Positions 6,905-15,334 are shown, counted from the stretch's first letter. The stretch: DNA of 64,000 nucleotides from PRO6 sp035565775 (GCA_035565775.1 DATMRW010000027.1:124001-188000); one strand, 5' to 3'. The notes: a model not told the origin generated them from the sequence alone. Numbers and translations: made by a program.

Positions 6905-8319
6905 GGGGCGGGCTTGTCCAGGGTTTCGGCGATTCGGTCGATGAGCGCGGCGGCGACCTCGGTTTTGGTCATGGCCGGCCAGGAGTCGATGGCGGTGGCG
7001 GGCTCGCCGCGCTCGATGAGGTGGATCATGTTGGCGTCGCCGCCCATGATCCCGGTCTCGGGCGACACGTCGTTGGCGATGATCCAGTCGCAGCCCTTGC
7101 GGGCGAGTTTCGACTGGGCGTTGGCCATCAGGTTCTCGGTTTCGGCGGCAAAGCCGATCACGAGGCCCGGGCGGTCTTGGGTGCGGTGCGAGATCGTCGC
7201 CAGAATGTCCGGGTTCTCGATCAGGCTCAGCTCGGGCAGGCCGCCTGACGACTTCTTGATCTTCTGGCTGCCGGCATCCTTTACCCGCCAGTCGGCGACG
7301 GCGGCGGCGAAGATCGCGACATCGACCGGCAGGGCGGCCTCCACCGCTTGCAGCATCGCGCTCGCGGTCTCGACCCGGACCACCTTGACGCCGGGCGGGT
7401 CGGGCAGGCCGACCGGGCCGCTGACGAGCACGACCTCCGCGCCGGCGGCGGCCGCGGCGGCGGCGATGGCGAAGCCCTGCTTGCCGGAGGAGCGGTTGGC
7501 GATATAGCGCACCGGATCGATCGGCTCGTGTGTCGGCCCCGCGGTGATCAGGATCCGCCGCCCGGCGAGCGGTTTGGGCTGAGGCGGCCGCAGGATCGTC
7601 GCGGCGAGTTCGGCGATCTCGGTCGGCTCGCTCATGCGGCCGACCCCGGCCTCGCGGGCCTCAGCCATCTCGCCGGCATTCGGGCCGATCAGGTGCGCGC
7701 CGTCCTTGACGAGCTGGGCGAGGTTGCGGCGCGTCGCCGGATGGCTCCACATCGCCGGGTTCATCGCCGGGGCGAACAGCACCGGCCGGTCGGTCGCCAG
7801 CAGAATGGCGGTCGCCAGATCGTCGGCATGGCCGTGCGCCATCTTTGCCATCAGGTCGGCGGTTGCGGGGGCGACCACGACGAGGTCGCACTGGCGGGCG
7901 AGGCGGATGTGGCCGGCGTCGAACTCGCTGGCGGGATCGAACAGATCGGTGAAACAGGGATTGTGCGACAGCGCGCTGACGCTGAGCGGGGTGACGAACT
8001 GCTGCGCGGCGCGGGTGAGGACGCAGCGCACGGCGATGTTGCGCTCCTTGAGGCGCCGGATCAGGTCGAGTGCCTTGTAGGCTGCAATGCCGCCGCCGAT
8101 GATCAGGGTGACGCGCGGCGCGGTGGCCTCTTCCGCAGGCGGTGCGGTGAGCGCAGCCGCAGGTGGCGCGGCGGGGCGCGCCGGCGCATCGTCGTCACCT
8201 GCCGCCTCGCGCAAAATGATGCGCACCTCGTCCTCGACCGAGCGGCCGTTGCGGGCGGCGCGGATCCGGAGTTGAGCCTTCAGGGCTTCGTCGAGTTTGC
8301 GGACGGTGAGGCTGGCCAT
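6901..8319 (-). CDS. coaBC: CoaBC, phosphopantothenoylcysteine synthetase/decarboxylase, with N-terminal FitA-type ribbon-helix-helix domain
   Basis: The 472-residue bifunctional enzyme converts 4'-phosphopantothenate plus cysteine (CTP-dependent, CoaB) to phosphopantothenoylcysteine and decarboxylates it (FMN-dependent, CoaC) towards CoA. The CoaC domain spans about 68-240, with catalytic-type His137 (GHIRLA) and the PAMNPAMW motif at 184-191. The CoaB domain spans about 254-472, with ITAGPTHEPIDPVRYI and SSGKQG. Residues 1-45 are extra: MASLTVRKLDEAL...RAARNGRSVEDEVRIIL matches FitA/VapB-type ribbon-helix-helix antitoxins, and an Ala/Pro-rich linker (about 41-67) joins it to CoaC. The Cys normally expected in the CoaC GxGRM loop is absent (AREAGVGRM at 221-229). 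GAGG at about -10 supports the start. Confidence 0.94.
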   Translation of the reverse strand: MASLTVRKLDEALKAQLRIRAARNGRSVEDEVRIILREAAGDDDAPARPAAPPAAALTAPPAEEATAPRVTLIIGGGIAAYKALDLIRRLKERNIAVRCVLTRAAQQFVTPLSVSALSHNPCFTDLFDPASEFDAGHIRLARQCDLVVVAPATADLMAKMAHGHADDLATAILLATDRPVLFAPAMNPAMWSHPATRRNLAQLVKDGAHLIGPNAGEMAEAREAGVGRMSEPTEIAELAATILRPPQPKPLAGRRILITAGPTHEPIDPVRYIANRSSGKQGFAIAAAAAAAGAEVVLVSGPVGLPDPPGVKVVRVETASAMLQAVEAALPVDVAIFAAAVADWRVKDAGSQKIKKSSGGLPELSLIENPDILATISHRTQDRPGLVIGFAAETENLMANAQSKLARKGCDWIIANDVSPETGIMGGDANMIHLIERGEPATAIDSWPAMTKTEVAAALIDRIAETLDKPAP

Positions 8320-8358
8320 GAAACGACCTCGGGCGGCGCTGACTGATCGGGCGATGCT

Positions 8359-8388
8359 ATCATTGCAATCAAAGGTGATTGCAATGAT
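8359..8388. promoter_or_regulatory. Perfect 13-bp inverted repeat upstream of coaBC, candidate operator
   Basis: ATCATTGCAATCA (8359-8371) and its exact reverse complement TGATTGCAATGAT (8376-8388) are separated by AAGG. Each arm contains the self-complementary ATTGCAAT, and the two palindrome centres are 16 bp apart. The element lies between the ubiB stop (8396) and the coaBC start (8319). On the minus strand it overlaps promoter-like TTGCAA and ATGATA elements. A ribbon-helix-helix operator is suspected because the adjacent protein carries such a domain. Confidence 0.6.
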
Positions 8389-8395
8389 TTTTTCG

Positions 8396-9964
8396 TCAGC
8401 TCAGCTTCCAGAGCAGAGCGATGAAGGTGAGCGCCACCAGCCAGATTCCTGCGGTGCGCCAATAGCCCCGCTCGGCCTGGGCCCGGGCGATGGCGCTGAC
8501 GGTCTCCGGCGCGAGCACGATGCCCTCGCGGGTCATCGTCTCGATCTGGGCGACGGTCGCGGCCGAACGCGTCACGAGATCCGGCAGACTGCCGAGGACC
8601 TTGCCGAGCTCGCCGATCCCGGACAGAGCCCCCTCGATCTTGCCGATCGGCCCGAGATTGCGCTCGATCCATTCGCGCACCACCGGATCGGCGGTGGACC
8701 AGATGTCGAGGCGCGGATCGAACGAGCGGGCGACGCCCTCGACCACCACCATGGTTTTCTGCAGCAAAATCAGCTCCGGCCGCGTCCGCATGTCGAACAG
8801 CGCCGTGACCTCGAGCAGCAGCGACAGCAGCCGCGCCATCGAGATTTCTTCGGCGGTGCGATTGTGGATCGGCTCGCCGATGGCGCGGATCGCCTGGGCA
8901 AAATTCTCGACCGAGTGATGCGCGGGCACATAGCCGGCCTCGAAATGCACTTCGGCGACGCGGCGATAGTTGCGGGTGATGAAGCCAAGCAGAATCTCGG
9001 CAAGGAAGCGGCGCTCCTTGATGCCAAGCCGGCCCATGATGCCGAAGTCGACGGCGACGAGGCGGCCCTGGTCATCGACGAACAGGTTTCCGGGATGCAT
9101 GTCGGCATGGAAGAAGCCGTCGCGCAGCGCATGGCGCAGGAACGACTGGATCACCTTGCGGCCGAGATCCTGCAGATCGACGCCGGCCTTTTCGAGCGCG
9201 GTGCGGTCGTTCAGCGCGATGCCGTCGATCCACTCCATCGTCAGCACGCTCTGGCTGGTGCGGTCCCAGTCGACCTGCGGCACGCGGAATTCCGGATCGT
9301 TGCGGGTGTTCTCCGCCATCTCCGACATCGCCGCGGCCTCGAGCCGCAGATCCATTTCCATCGCCACGGCGCGCTGCATGGTGGCGATGACCTCGATCAG
9401 CCGCAGCCGGCGCGCTTCCGCCGAGTGCTTTTCCGCTTTGCCGGCGACGTAAAAGAAATCCGACAGGTCGCGGCGGAAACGGGCGCCGACATTGGGTCGC
9501 AGCACCTTGACCGCAAAGTCCTTCTTATCGCCGCGCGAGACGGCGACGCCGCGGTGGACCTGCGCGATCGAGGCGGCGGCGACCGCCGGCCCGAGGCTGG
9601 CAAACGCCTCCTTGAGTGGCCGCTCCAGCGAGGCCGCGATCACCGCTTCGGCGTCGGCCTGCGGGAAGGGCGGCAGACGGTCCTGCAGCGTTTCAAGATT
9701 TTGCGCCATGACCGGGCCGACGACGTCGGGCCGGGTGGCGAGAAACTGGCCGAGCTTGAGATAGGCCGGGCCAAGGCGCGTCAGCGCATGGGATAGCTGT
9801 TCGCCGCTGGCGGCGCCGCGGCGCTCGATCAGCCGCGCGGCACGCAGCAAGGGCTGCGCCGGCGGCGGCACGGTGGACGCATCGACGACGCCGAACACGC
9901 CTTCGCGCGCCAGCACATAGGTTGCACGCGCCAGCCGCGCGACGTGAAAGAGGGCAGAGATCAC
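8396..9964 (-). CDS. ubiB: UbiB, ubiquinone biosynthesis kinase-like protein
   Basis: The 522-residue member of the ABC1/ADCK atypical kinase family is needed for aerobic ubiquinone synthesis. The family KxGQ motif is visible (LKLGQFLATRPDVV). An Ala/Gly-rich nucleotide loop (AAASIAQVHRG) follows, then the catalytic-type FFHADMHPGNLFVDDQGRLVAVDFGIMG. Two hydrophobic C-terminal segments would anchor it in the inner membrane (GYWRTAGIWLVALTFIALLW is the last). A GTG at 9962-9964 overlaps the ubiE stop (GTGA), giving the usual family length. An upstream in-frame ATG would run into ubiE and is unlikely. It is co-transcribed with ubiE, which acts in the same pathway. Confidence 0.93.
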   Translation of the reverse strand: MISALFHVARLARATYVLAREGVFGVVDASTVPPPAQPLLRAARLIERRGAASGEQLSHALTRLGPAYLKLGQFLATRPDVVGPVMAQNLETLQDRLPPFPQADAEAVIAASLERPLKEAFASLGPAVAAASIAQVHRGVAVSRGDKKDFAVKVLRPNVGARFRRDLSDFFYVAGKAEKHSAEARRLRLIEVIATMQRAVAMEMDLRLEAAAMSEMAENTRNDPEFRVPQVDWDRTSQSVLTMEWIDGIALNDRTALEKAGVDLQDLGRKVIQSFLRHALRDGFFHADMHPGNLFVDDQGRLVAVDFGIMGRLGIKERRFLAEILLGFITRNYRRVAEVHFEAGYVPAHHSVENFAQAIRAIGEPIHNRTAEEISMARLLSLLLEVTALFDMRTRPELILLQKTMVVVEGVARSFDPRLDIWSTADPVVREWIERNLGPIGKIEGALSGIGELGKVLGSLPDLVTRSAATVAQIETMTREGIVLAPETVSAIARAQAERGYWRTAGIWLVALTFIALLWKLS

Positions 9965-10722
9965 AAACGCCAGCCTGAATGCAGAGCAACGATGCCGCCG
10001 GACATCGGCTGCCAACTGACACGGGAGAAGCCAGCCGCGCCGATCATCTCGGCGAAAATGGCCGGCTGTGGAAACTGCCGGATCGACTCGACGAGATACT
10101 GATAGGATGCGGCATCGCCGGTGACGGCGCGCCCGAGCGGCGGGATGACTCTGAACGAGAACAGATCGTAGATCCTGTCGAGGCCGGGGACGTCGACGCT
10201 CGAAAACTCAAGGCACAGGAAGCGGCCGCCGGGCCGAAGCACGCGATAGGCTTCCTTCAGCGCGAGGTCGATCCGCGGCACGTTGCGGATGCCGAATGCG
10301 ATCGTATAGGCGTCGAAGCTCTTGTCGGCGAAGCCGAGGCTTTCGGCGTTGCCTTCGACGAACGACACCTGATGCTCGAGATGCCGCGCAAAGGCGCGCT
10401 CGCGGCCGACCGCCAGCATTTCCGAGTTGATGTCGCAGACGGTCGCGGTGAAGCCGGACCCGGCCTTCTCCGCGGCGCGGAACGAGATGTCTCCGGTGCC
10501 GCCCGCGACATCGAGCAGCGCGAACGGCGCATCGCTGCGCGGCGGATTGAGCGTCTCGATCATCGCCGCTTTCCAGAGCCGGTGCATCCCGCCTGACATC
10601 AGGTCGTTCATCAGGTCGTAGCGCCGCGCGACGCTGTGAAACACGTCGTTCACCAGCGTCTGCTTGTCGCCCAGGGGAACTTCCCTGAAGCCGAAATGCG
10701 TGGTCTGATCGGAGCGATCCAT
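9961..10722 (-). CDS. ubiE: UbiE, demethylmenaquinone/2-polyprenyl-benzoquinol C-methyltransferase
   Basis: The 253-residue SAM-dependent methyltransferase adds the C-methyl group to the quinone ring in ubiquinone synthesis. Visible landmarks are TTHFGFREVPLGDKQ and VFHSVARRYDLMNDLMSGG near the N-terminus, the SAM loop LLDVAGGTGDISF near residue 70, and FGIRNVPRIDLALKEAYRVLRPGGRF, all characteristic of UbiE/COQ5. ATG 10722 with an upstream AGAGACGAG is preferred over an earlier in-frame ATG at 10833, whose 37-residue extension looks non-coding. It is divergent from mutM, with 217 bp between them. Confidence 0.96.
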   Translation of the reverse strand: MDRSDQTTHFGFREVPLGDKQTLVNDVFHSVARRYDLMNDLMSGGMHRLWKAAMIETLNPPRSDAPFALLDVAGGTGDISFRAAEKAGSGFTATVCDINSEMLAVGRERAFARHLEHQVSFVEGNAESLGFADKSFDAYTIAFGIRNVPRIDLALKEAYRVLRPGGRFLCLEFSSVDVPGLDRIYDLFSFRVIPPLGRAVTGDAASYQYLVESIRQFPQPAIFAEMIGAAGFSRVSWQPMSGGIVALHSGWRL

Positions 10723-10939
10723 TGAACTCGTCTCTGTATTCCAGTTCTGCCACGGGACCGCGCCAACAGGGCCGGTTCCATAGCAACATGCTTCGCGGCG
10801 GCCGGTTCCCGGTTCGCGTGTCGGCCGGACCATAGCGCGGCTGCCGGTCGCGCGCTACAAGCGAGCCTGCACAATCGCCGCCGCGTTCGCAGGGGATGCG
10901 GCTCATCGAGTTTTACGGCCTTTCCCCCGGAACCCGCGG

Positions 10940-11812
10940 ATGCCTGAACTTCCCGAAGTCGAAACCGTCCGGCGCGGGCTGCAGCCTGTGATGGAGGGCG
11001 CCACCATCGAGCAGGCCGAAGTGCGGCGGGCCGATCTGCGTTTTCCTTTCCAGCCCGATTTCGTGCCGCGCCTTACCGGCCAGCGCATCATGGGGCTCGG
11101 CCGGCGGGCAAAGTATCTGCTGGCGGACCTCGCTTCGGGCGATGTGCTGATCATGCATCTCGGCATGTCCGGCTCGTTCCGGGTGAGCGGCGGCGAGCCG
11201 CTCGGCGTGTTCCATCATCCGCGCAACGAAGACCGCGCCCATGATCACGTGGTCTTTCACATGAGCGGCGGGGTGCGCGTCACCTTCAACGATCCGCGCC
11301 GCTTCGGCTCGATGAAGATCGTGGCCCGCGCGCAGCTTGGCGATGAGCCGCAGATCAAGGCGCTCGGGCCGGAGCCGCTCGGCAACGAATTTGATGCCGC
11401 GATGCTGGCCGCCGCCTGCGCCGGCAAGGCGACGTCGCTGAAGGCGGCGCTGCTCGATCAACGCGTCGTTGCCGGGCTCGGCAACATCTATGTCTGCGAG
11501 GCGCTGTTTCGCTCGCACCTGTCGCCGCTGCGCAAGGCCGCAACGCTCGCGACTAAAAGTGGTGCGCCGACGCCGCGCGCCGCGCTGCTCCTCGATTCGA
11601 TCAAGGCGGTGCTGAACGAGGCGATCGCCGCCGGCGGCTCGTCGTTGCGCGACCACCGCCAGACTTCCGGCGAGCTGGGCTATTTCCAGCATTCCTTCCA
11701 GGTCTACGACCGCGAAGGAGAGCCGTGTCCGACGCCGGGATGCGGCGGCGTGGTGAAGCGATTCGTCCAGAACGGCCGCTCGACCTTCTGGTGTCCGAAG
11801 TGTCAGAAATGA
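10940..11812 (+). CDS. mutM: Formamidopyrimidine-DNA glycosylase (Fpg/MutM)
   Basis: The 290-residue bifunctional glycosylase/AP lyase excises 8-oxoguanine and Fapy lesions. After Met removal, Pro2 of MPELPEVETVRRGL is the catalytic nucleophile and Glu3 is essential. The H2TH region (GLGNIYVCEALFRSHLSP) and a C-terminal zinc finger are present, the latter with cysteines in CPTPGCGG and CPKC at the very end. Full family length. Transcribed divergently from ubiE; its stop lies 12 bp from the convergent stop of the next gene. Confidence 0.97.
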   Translation: MPELPEVETVRRGLQPVMEGATIEQAEVRRADLRFPFQPDFVPRLTGQRIMGLGRRAKYLLADLASGDVLIMHLGMSGSFRVSGGEPLGVFHHPRNEDRAHDHVVFHMSGGVRVTFNDPRRFGSMKIVARAQLGDEPQIKALGPEPLGNEFDAAMLAAACAGKATSLKAALLDQRVVAGLGNIYVCEALFRSHLSPLRKAATLATKSGAPTPRAALLLDSIKAVLNEAIAAGGSSLRDHRQTSGELGYFQHSFQVYDREGEPCPTPGCGGVVKRFVQNGRSTFWCPKCQK

Positions 11813-11824
11813 CGCCGGACGACG

Positions 11825-13153
11825 TTACTTGCGCAGGCAGATGACGCGCAGGATCGCATCCTTGGCGAGCGGCGCCGGATTGCCGGGGACAATCGCGCTG
11901 CGTGACAGGAAGCGGTGGACGGCATCGCTGCCGATGACCTTTGCCTGATTGGCCGCAGGTTTCAGCACCACCATCCCGGCAAAAGCGCCGTCGGCGTCGC
12001 GCGCCGCGCCGCCCGAAAAACCGAGCGCGGGCGCGGGGGATAGTGCCGCATCGTTGCCCTGCCCGGACAGCTGCGCCTTGACCTGCGTGACGGCCGCGCC
12101 GCCGTTCTGCAATTGCGGATCGGCAATGCCGACGACATCGACCACCGGCTTGCCGCTGCCGCCGATCGCTGCGATTTTGAGATCGCGCGCGCCATAGATG
12201 CGCAGCAGCGCCAGATCGCTGGCCTTGTCCTCGGCGATCTTTTCGGCATTGCCGAATTGCGGCACCACGATGGAGGTGCAGCCGCTCGCGGTCTGCAGGT
12301 CGGTCAGCACTGCGCCGTCGCTGCTGACGACGATGCCGGTGCCGTAGTCGACGAGCCGCTTCTGCGGCGCCTCGGCCGGGAAGGGATTGAAGGCGCTCGA
12401 CATCGCGATGACGACGGTGTCCATCGTGCCCTCGGTCGCCTGATCATAGAGGATCGTCAGAATGCGAACCTGATCGCCCTTGACGTGGCCGCGCACATAA
12501 AATTTTTTCAGCCCCTGCATGCCGGTGACGATGAAGAAGTCGGGCTTCACCGTGGCGTAGGTCACCTTGCGATTAGCGGGCTGGGTCTTCTCGCGCTCGG
12601 CCAGCATCGCGGTGGTGACGGGACTGTTTTCCCTGGTGTTGGCGAGGCGGATCTGGATCGTGTCCTGCGGCGCATTCCAGATGGTGAGGCCGGCTTCCGC
12701 CATCTTGCGCGGCGTGCGCTTGAGCGGCAGGCCGAGGCGAATGCCGGTCGCCGGATCCGTTGTCACCGTCCAGCCGACATTCTGCTGTAACTTTTTGGCG
12801 ACCTCGGCAAGGGCCGCGCGTTCCTGCTGGTTCAGTATGCCGGTCGGCTTGCTGCCGATGCTCTTCTGAAACGCCGAGATTGCGGTCACCATGCGATCAT
12901 TCGGCTCGCCGTTGATCAGGCCGTTATAGTGCCCGCTCCAGGCGAGATCCGATTGCAGACTGGTGCGCTCCACGGCGGTCATTGCCTTGACGACATCGCT
13001 GCCGGCGAGCGGCGCGGGGGCGCCCTTCGCCGCCGGGGCCTGCGCGAGCGCGCTTGGGGCGAGCGGCATCATGGCGGCAAAAGCTGCGGCAAGGCCGGCT
13101 GCGATAAGGCTGGACGTGGAGCGGAGCGTGGTTCTTGTCACGGTTCTGATCAC
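11825..13153 (-). CDS. Exported peptidoglycan-binding, trypsin-like (probably inactive) protease-fold protein
   Basis: The product has 442 residues from a GTG at 13151-13153 and begins with a signal peptide (IAAGLAAAFAAMMPLAPSALAQA). A PG_binding_1-like segment follows (residues about 55-115, SDLAWSGHYNGLINGEPNDRM...). A chymotrypsin-fold domain covers about 265-400. Landmarks of that fold are GTGIVVSSDGAVLTDLQTA (278-289), SDLALLRI (Asp313) and LGFSGGA (Ser380). The position where HtrA-like enzymes have the catalytic His is Gln287, so the triad looks incomplete. A longer in-frame start at 13768 would overlap the divergent MoeB gene and lacks signal-peptide logic. The substrate is unknown and a periplasmic location is inferred. 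Confidence 0.7.
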   Translation of the reverse strand: MIRTVTRTTLRSTSSLIAAGLAAAFAAMMPLAPSALAQAPAAKGAPAPLAGSDVVKAMTAVERTSLQSDLAWSGHYNGLINGEPNDRMVTAISAFQKSIGSKPTGILNQQERAALAEVAKKLQQNVGWTVTTDPATGIRLGLPLKRTPRKMAEAGLTIWNAPQDTIQIRLANTRENSPVTTAMLAEREKTQPANRKVTYATVKPDFFIVTGMQGLKKFYVRGHVKGDQVRILTILYDQATEGTMDTVVIAMSSAFNPFPAEAPQKRLVDYGTGIVVSSDGAVLTDLQTASGCTSIVVPQFGNAEKIAEDKASDLALLRIYGARDLKIAAIGGSGKPVVDVVGIADPQLQNGGAAVTQVKAQLSGQGNDAALSPAPALGFSGGAARDADGAFAGMVVLKPAANQAKVIGSDAVHRFLSRSAIVPGNPAPLAKDAILRVICLRK

Positions 13154-13267
13154 GGGGCAGACCTTCGGGCGCTCATGATTGCGGGCTGGCTCTTGCGGCA
13201 AGATTACCATATCTCGTTGGTCGACCACAGCGCGAACGGGTTCACCCGGCCACGCGACAACCCAGAG

Positions 13268-14074
13268 ATGCTGATGCTGAGTGCGGAAGAACTCGAACGC
13301 TACGCCCGCCACATCGTCCTTCACGACGTCGGTGGCCCCGGACAGGCGCGGCTCAAGGCGGCGCGGGTGCTGGTGATCGGCGCCGGCGGCCTCGGCGCGC
13401 CCGCCTTGATGTATCTGGCGGCGGCCGGCGTCGGCACGCTCGGCGTCGTCGATGACGACATCGTCTCGCTGTCCAACCTGCAGCGCCAGGTCATCCATGG
13501 CACCAAGGACGTCGACCGCCTCAAGGTCGACAGCGCGGCGGATGCGGTCCATGCCCTCAATCCGCATGTGAAGGTGCAGACCCACGCCGTGCGGATCACC
13601 GCGGAAAACGCGCTCGAACTGATCGGGGGCTATGACATCGTTGCCGACGGCTCGGACAATTTTGCCACCCGCTATCTCGTGTCCGACGCCTGCTTCCTCG
13701 CCAAGAAGCCGTTGGTCGCCGGCGCGCTCGGCGTGTTCGACGGCTCGCTGACGACGCTGCGCCCGCACGAGCGCAATGCCGACGGCGAATGGAATCCGAC
13801 CTATCGCTGCCTGTTTCCCGAAGCGCCGCCGCCGGGCACGGTGCCGACCTGCGAGTCGGCCGGCATTATCGGCGCGCTCGCCGGTGTGCTCGGCACGATG
13901 CAGGCGCTGGAAGTGATCCGCGAGATCGTCGGCTTCGGCGAGGGGCTGGTCGGCCGCTTCCTGATGGTGGATGCGCGCGCGATGCGGTTCGAGACGCTGC
14001 GCTATACCCGCGATCCGTCAAACCCGCTCAACGGCGACCATCCGACGATTTTTGACCTGAGCGCGCACCGCTGA
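13268..14074 (+). CDS. moeB: HesA/MoeB/ThiF-family adenylyltransferase
   Basis: The 268-residue E1-like enzyme adenylates the C-terminal Gly-Gly of a small sulfur carrier (MoaD or ThiS) for molybdopterin or thiazole synthesis. Features are RYARHIVL near the start, nucleotide loop VIGAGGLGAPAL (36-47), LQRQVIH, DGSDNFATRYL and Cys195 in PTCESAG. The paired CxxC zinc cysteines of E. coli MoeB are not seen: one Cys occurs in YRCLFPE and none in the C-terminal tail. Whether the partner is MoaD, ThiS or another carrier cannot be told from the neighbours. Two ATGs at 13268 and 13274 are both plausible starts. Confidence 0.8.
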   Translation: MLMLSAEELERYARHIVLHDVGGPGQARLKAARVLVIGAGGLGAPALMYLAAAGVGTLGVVDDDIVSLSNLQRQVIHGTKDVDRLKVDSAADAVHALNPHVKVQTHAVRITAENALELIGGYDIVADGSDNFATRYLVSDACFLAKKPLVAGALGVFDGSLTTLRPHERNADGEWNPTYRCLFPEAPPPGTVPTCESAGIIGALAGVLGTMQALEVIREIVGFGEGLVGRFLMVDARAMRFETLRYTRDPSNPLNGDHPTIFDLSAHR

Positions 14075-14093
14075 CGCCGCCGCTTGGCGGCGC
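14075..14093. terminator. GC-rich hairpin between convergent genes
   Basis: CGCCGCC (14075-14081) and GGCGGCG (14086-14092) form a perfect 7-bp stem with a GCTT loop between the moeB stop and the convergent dehydrogenase stop. No T-run follows on either strand, so termination is only suspected. Confidence 0.35.
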
Positions 14094-14097
14094 GCGG

Positions 14098-15099
14098 TTA
14101 CAGCATGTTCGGCAGGACGCGATCCGGCGGCTTGTGACCGTCGAGGAAGGTGCGGATGTTGATGATCACCTTCTCGCCCATCTCGACGCGGCCTTCGATC
14201 GTCGCCGAGCCCATGTGCGGCAGCAAGGTGACCTTGCCCATTTTGGCGAGCCGCAGCAGGCGCGGATGCACCACCGGCTCGTGCTCGAAGACGTCGAGCG
14301 CGGCCCCGGCGATCTCGCCGGCCTCGATCTGCTTGGCGAGTGTCGCCTCGTCGATCACCTCGCCGCGCGCGGTGTTGACGATATAGGCGTCCTTGCGGAT
14401 CAGCTTGAGGCGGCGGGCGGAGAGCAGATGGAACGTCGCCGGCGTGTGCGGGCAGTTGACCGACAGGATGTCCATGCGGGCCAGCATCTGGTCGAGGCTT
14501 TCCCAATAGGTCGCGCCAAGTTCTTCCTCGATCTTCGGCGCGACCGGACGGCGGTTGTGATAGTGGATCTGCAGGCCGAAGGCGCGGGCGCGGCGCGCCA
14601 CCGCCTGGCCGATGCGGCCCATGCCGATGATGCCGAGACGCTTGCCGCCGATGCGGTGGCCCAGCATCCAGGTCGGCGACCAGCCATTCCACTCCTTGCC
14701 CTCGGTCAGGATGGTGGCACCCTCGACCAGCCGGCGCGGCACCGCGAGGATCATCGCCATCGTCATGTCGGCGGTGTCCTCGGTGAGGACTTTTGGCGTG
14801 TTGGTGACGGTGATGCCGAGCGCATGGGCGGTCTTGACGTCGACATTGTCGATGCCGTTGCCGAAGTTCGCGATCAGCTTTAGCCGGACATCCGGCTGGT
14901 TCAGAATATCGGCGGTGATGTTGTCGGTGACGGTCGGCACCAGAATGTCGGCAGTGCGCGCCGCTTCGGCCAGTTGTTCGGCCGTCATCGGATGGTCATC
15001 GATGTTGAGGCGCGTGTCGAACAACTCGCGCATCCGCGTCTCAATCGTGTCCGGCAGCTTCCGGGTGGCGACGACCAGAGGTTTTTTTCGAGCCGACAT
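14098..15099 (-). CDS. D-isomer-specific 2-hydroxyacid dehydrogenase, glyoxylate/hydroxypyruvate reductase type
   Basis: The 333-residue NAD(P)-dependent enzyme has a Rossmann loop GIIGMGRIGQAVARRA (near residue 155), the substrate/catalytic NTARGEVIDE arginine, a glutamate in DVFEHEPVVHP and the catalytic His in LLPHMGSAT. The LLPHMGSAT ending and FGNGIDNVD resemble GyaR/GhrB-like glyoxylate reductases, but formate or phosphoglycerate use cannot be excluded from sequence alone. It stands alone: convergent with moeB on one side, and on the other 235 bp from the divergent SH3-protein gene. Confidence 0.85.
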   Translation of the reverse strand: MSARKKPLVVATRKLPDTIETRMRELFDTRLNIDDHPMTAEQLAEAARTADILVPTVTDNITADILNQPDVRLKLIANFGNGIDNVDVKTAHALGITVTNTPKVLTEDTADMTMAMILAVPRRLVEGATILTEGKEWNGWSPTWMLGHRIGGKRLGIIGMGRIGQAVARRARAFGLQIHYHNRRPVAPKIEEELGATYWESLDQMLARMDILSVNCPHTPATFHLLSARRLKLIRKDAYIVNTARGEVIDEATLAKQIEAGEIAGAALDVFEHEPVVHPRLLRLAKMGKVTLLPHMGSATIEGRVEMGEKVIINIRTFLDGHKPPDRVLPNML

Positions 15100-15276
15100 C
15101 TCTCACTCTCAGGGCTTTGATCCGGCCGTTTAGGCCTCCTTAACCGAGCTGTCTGAAACTGCTGCTTCCCTGCCGGTCCAAAGGAGTCCGTAGGCTCTTG
15201 GTCCTTGGTCCTCTCTAGCAGAAGGCCGTATCAACACAAGAACTTCGCATCACAAGCGGCCGGCAAGGCATGTTTT

Positions 15277-15297
15277 GGCAAAGCGGATGGCTTTGCC
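15277..15297 (+). other. Leader hairpin upstream of the SH3 protein gene
   Basis: GGCAAAGC (15277-15284) pairs perfectly with GCTTTGCC (15290-15297) across a 5-nt loop, ending 37 bp before the ATG at 15335. No T-run follows. It could be a 5'-UTR structure. Function unknown. Confidence 0.3.
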
Positions 15298-15334
15298 GCG
15301 CGAGACGAGCGTGGTGAGGCAAGGGTTGAAAAGT

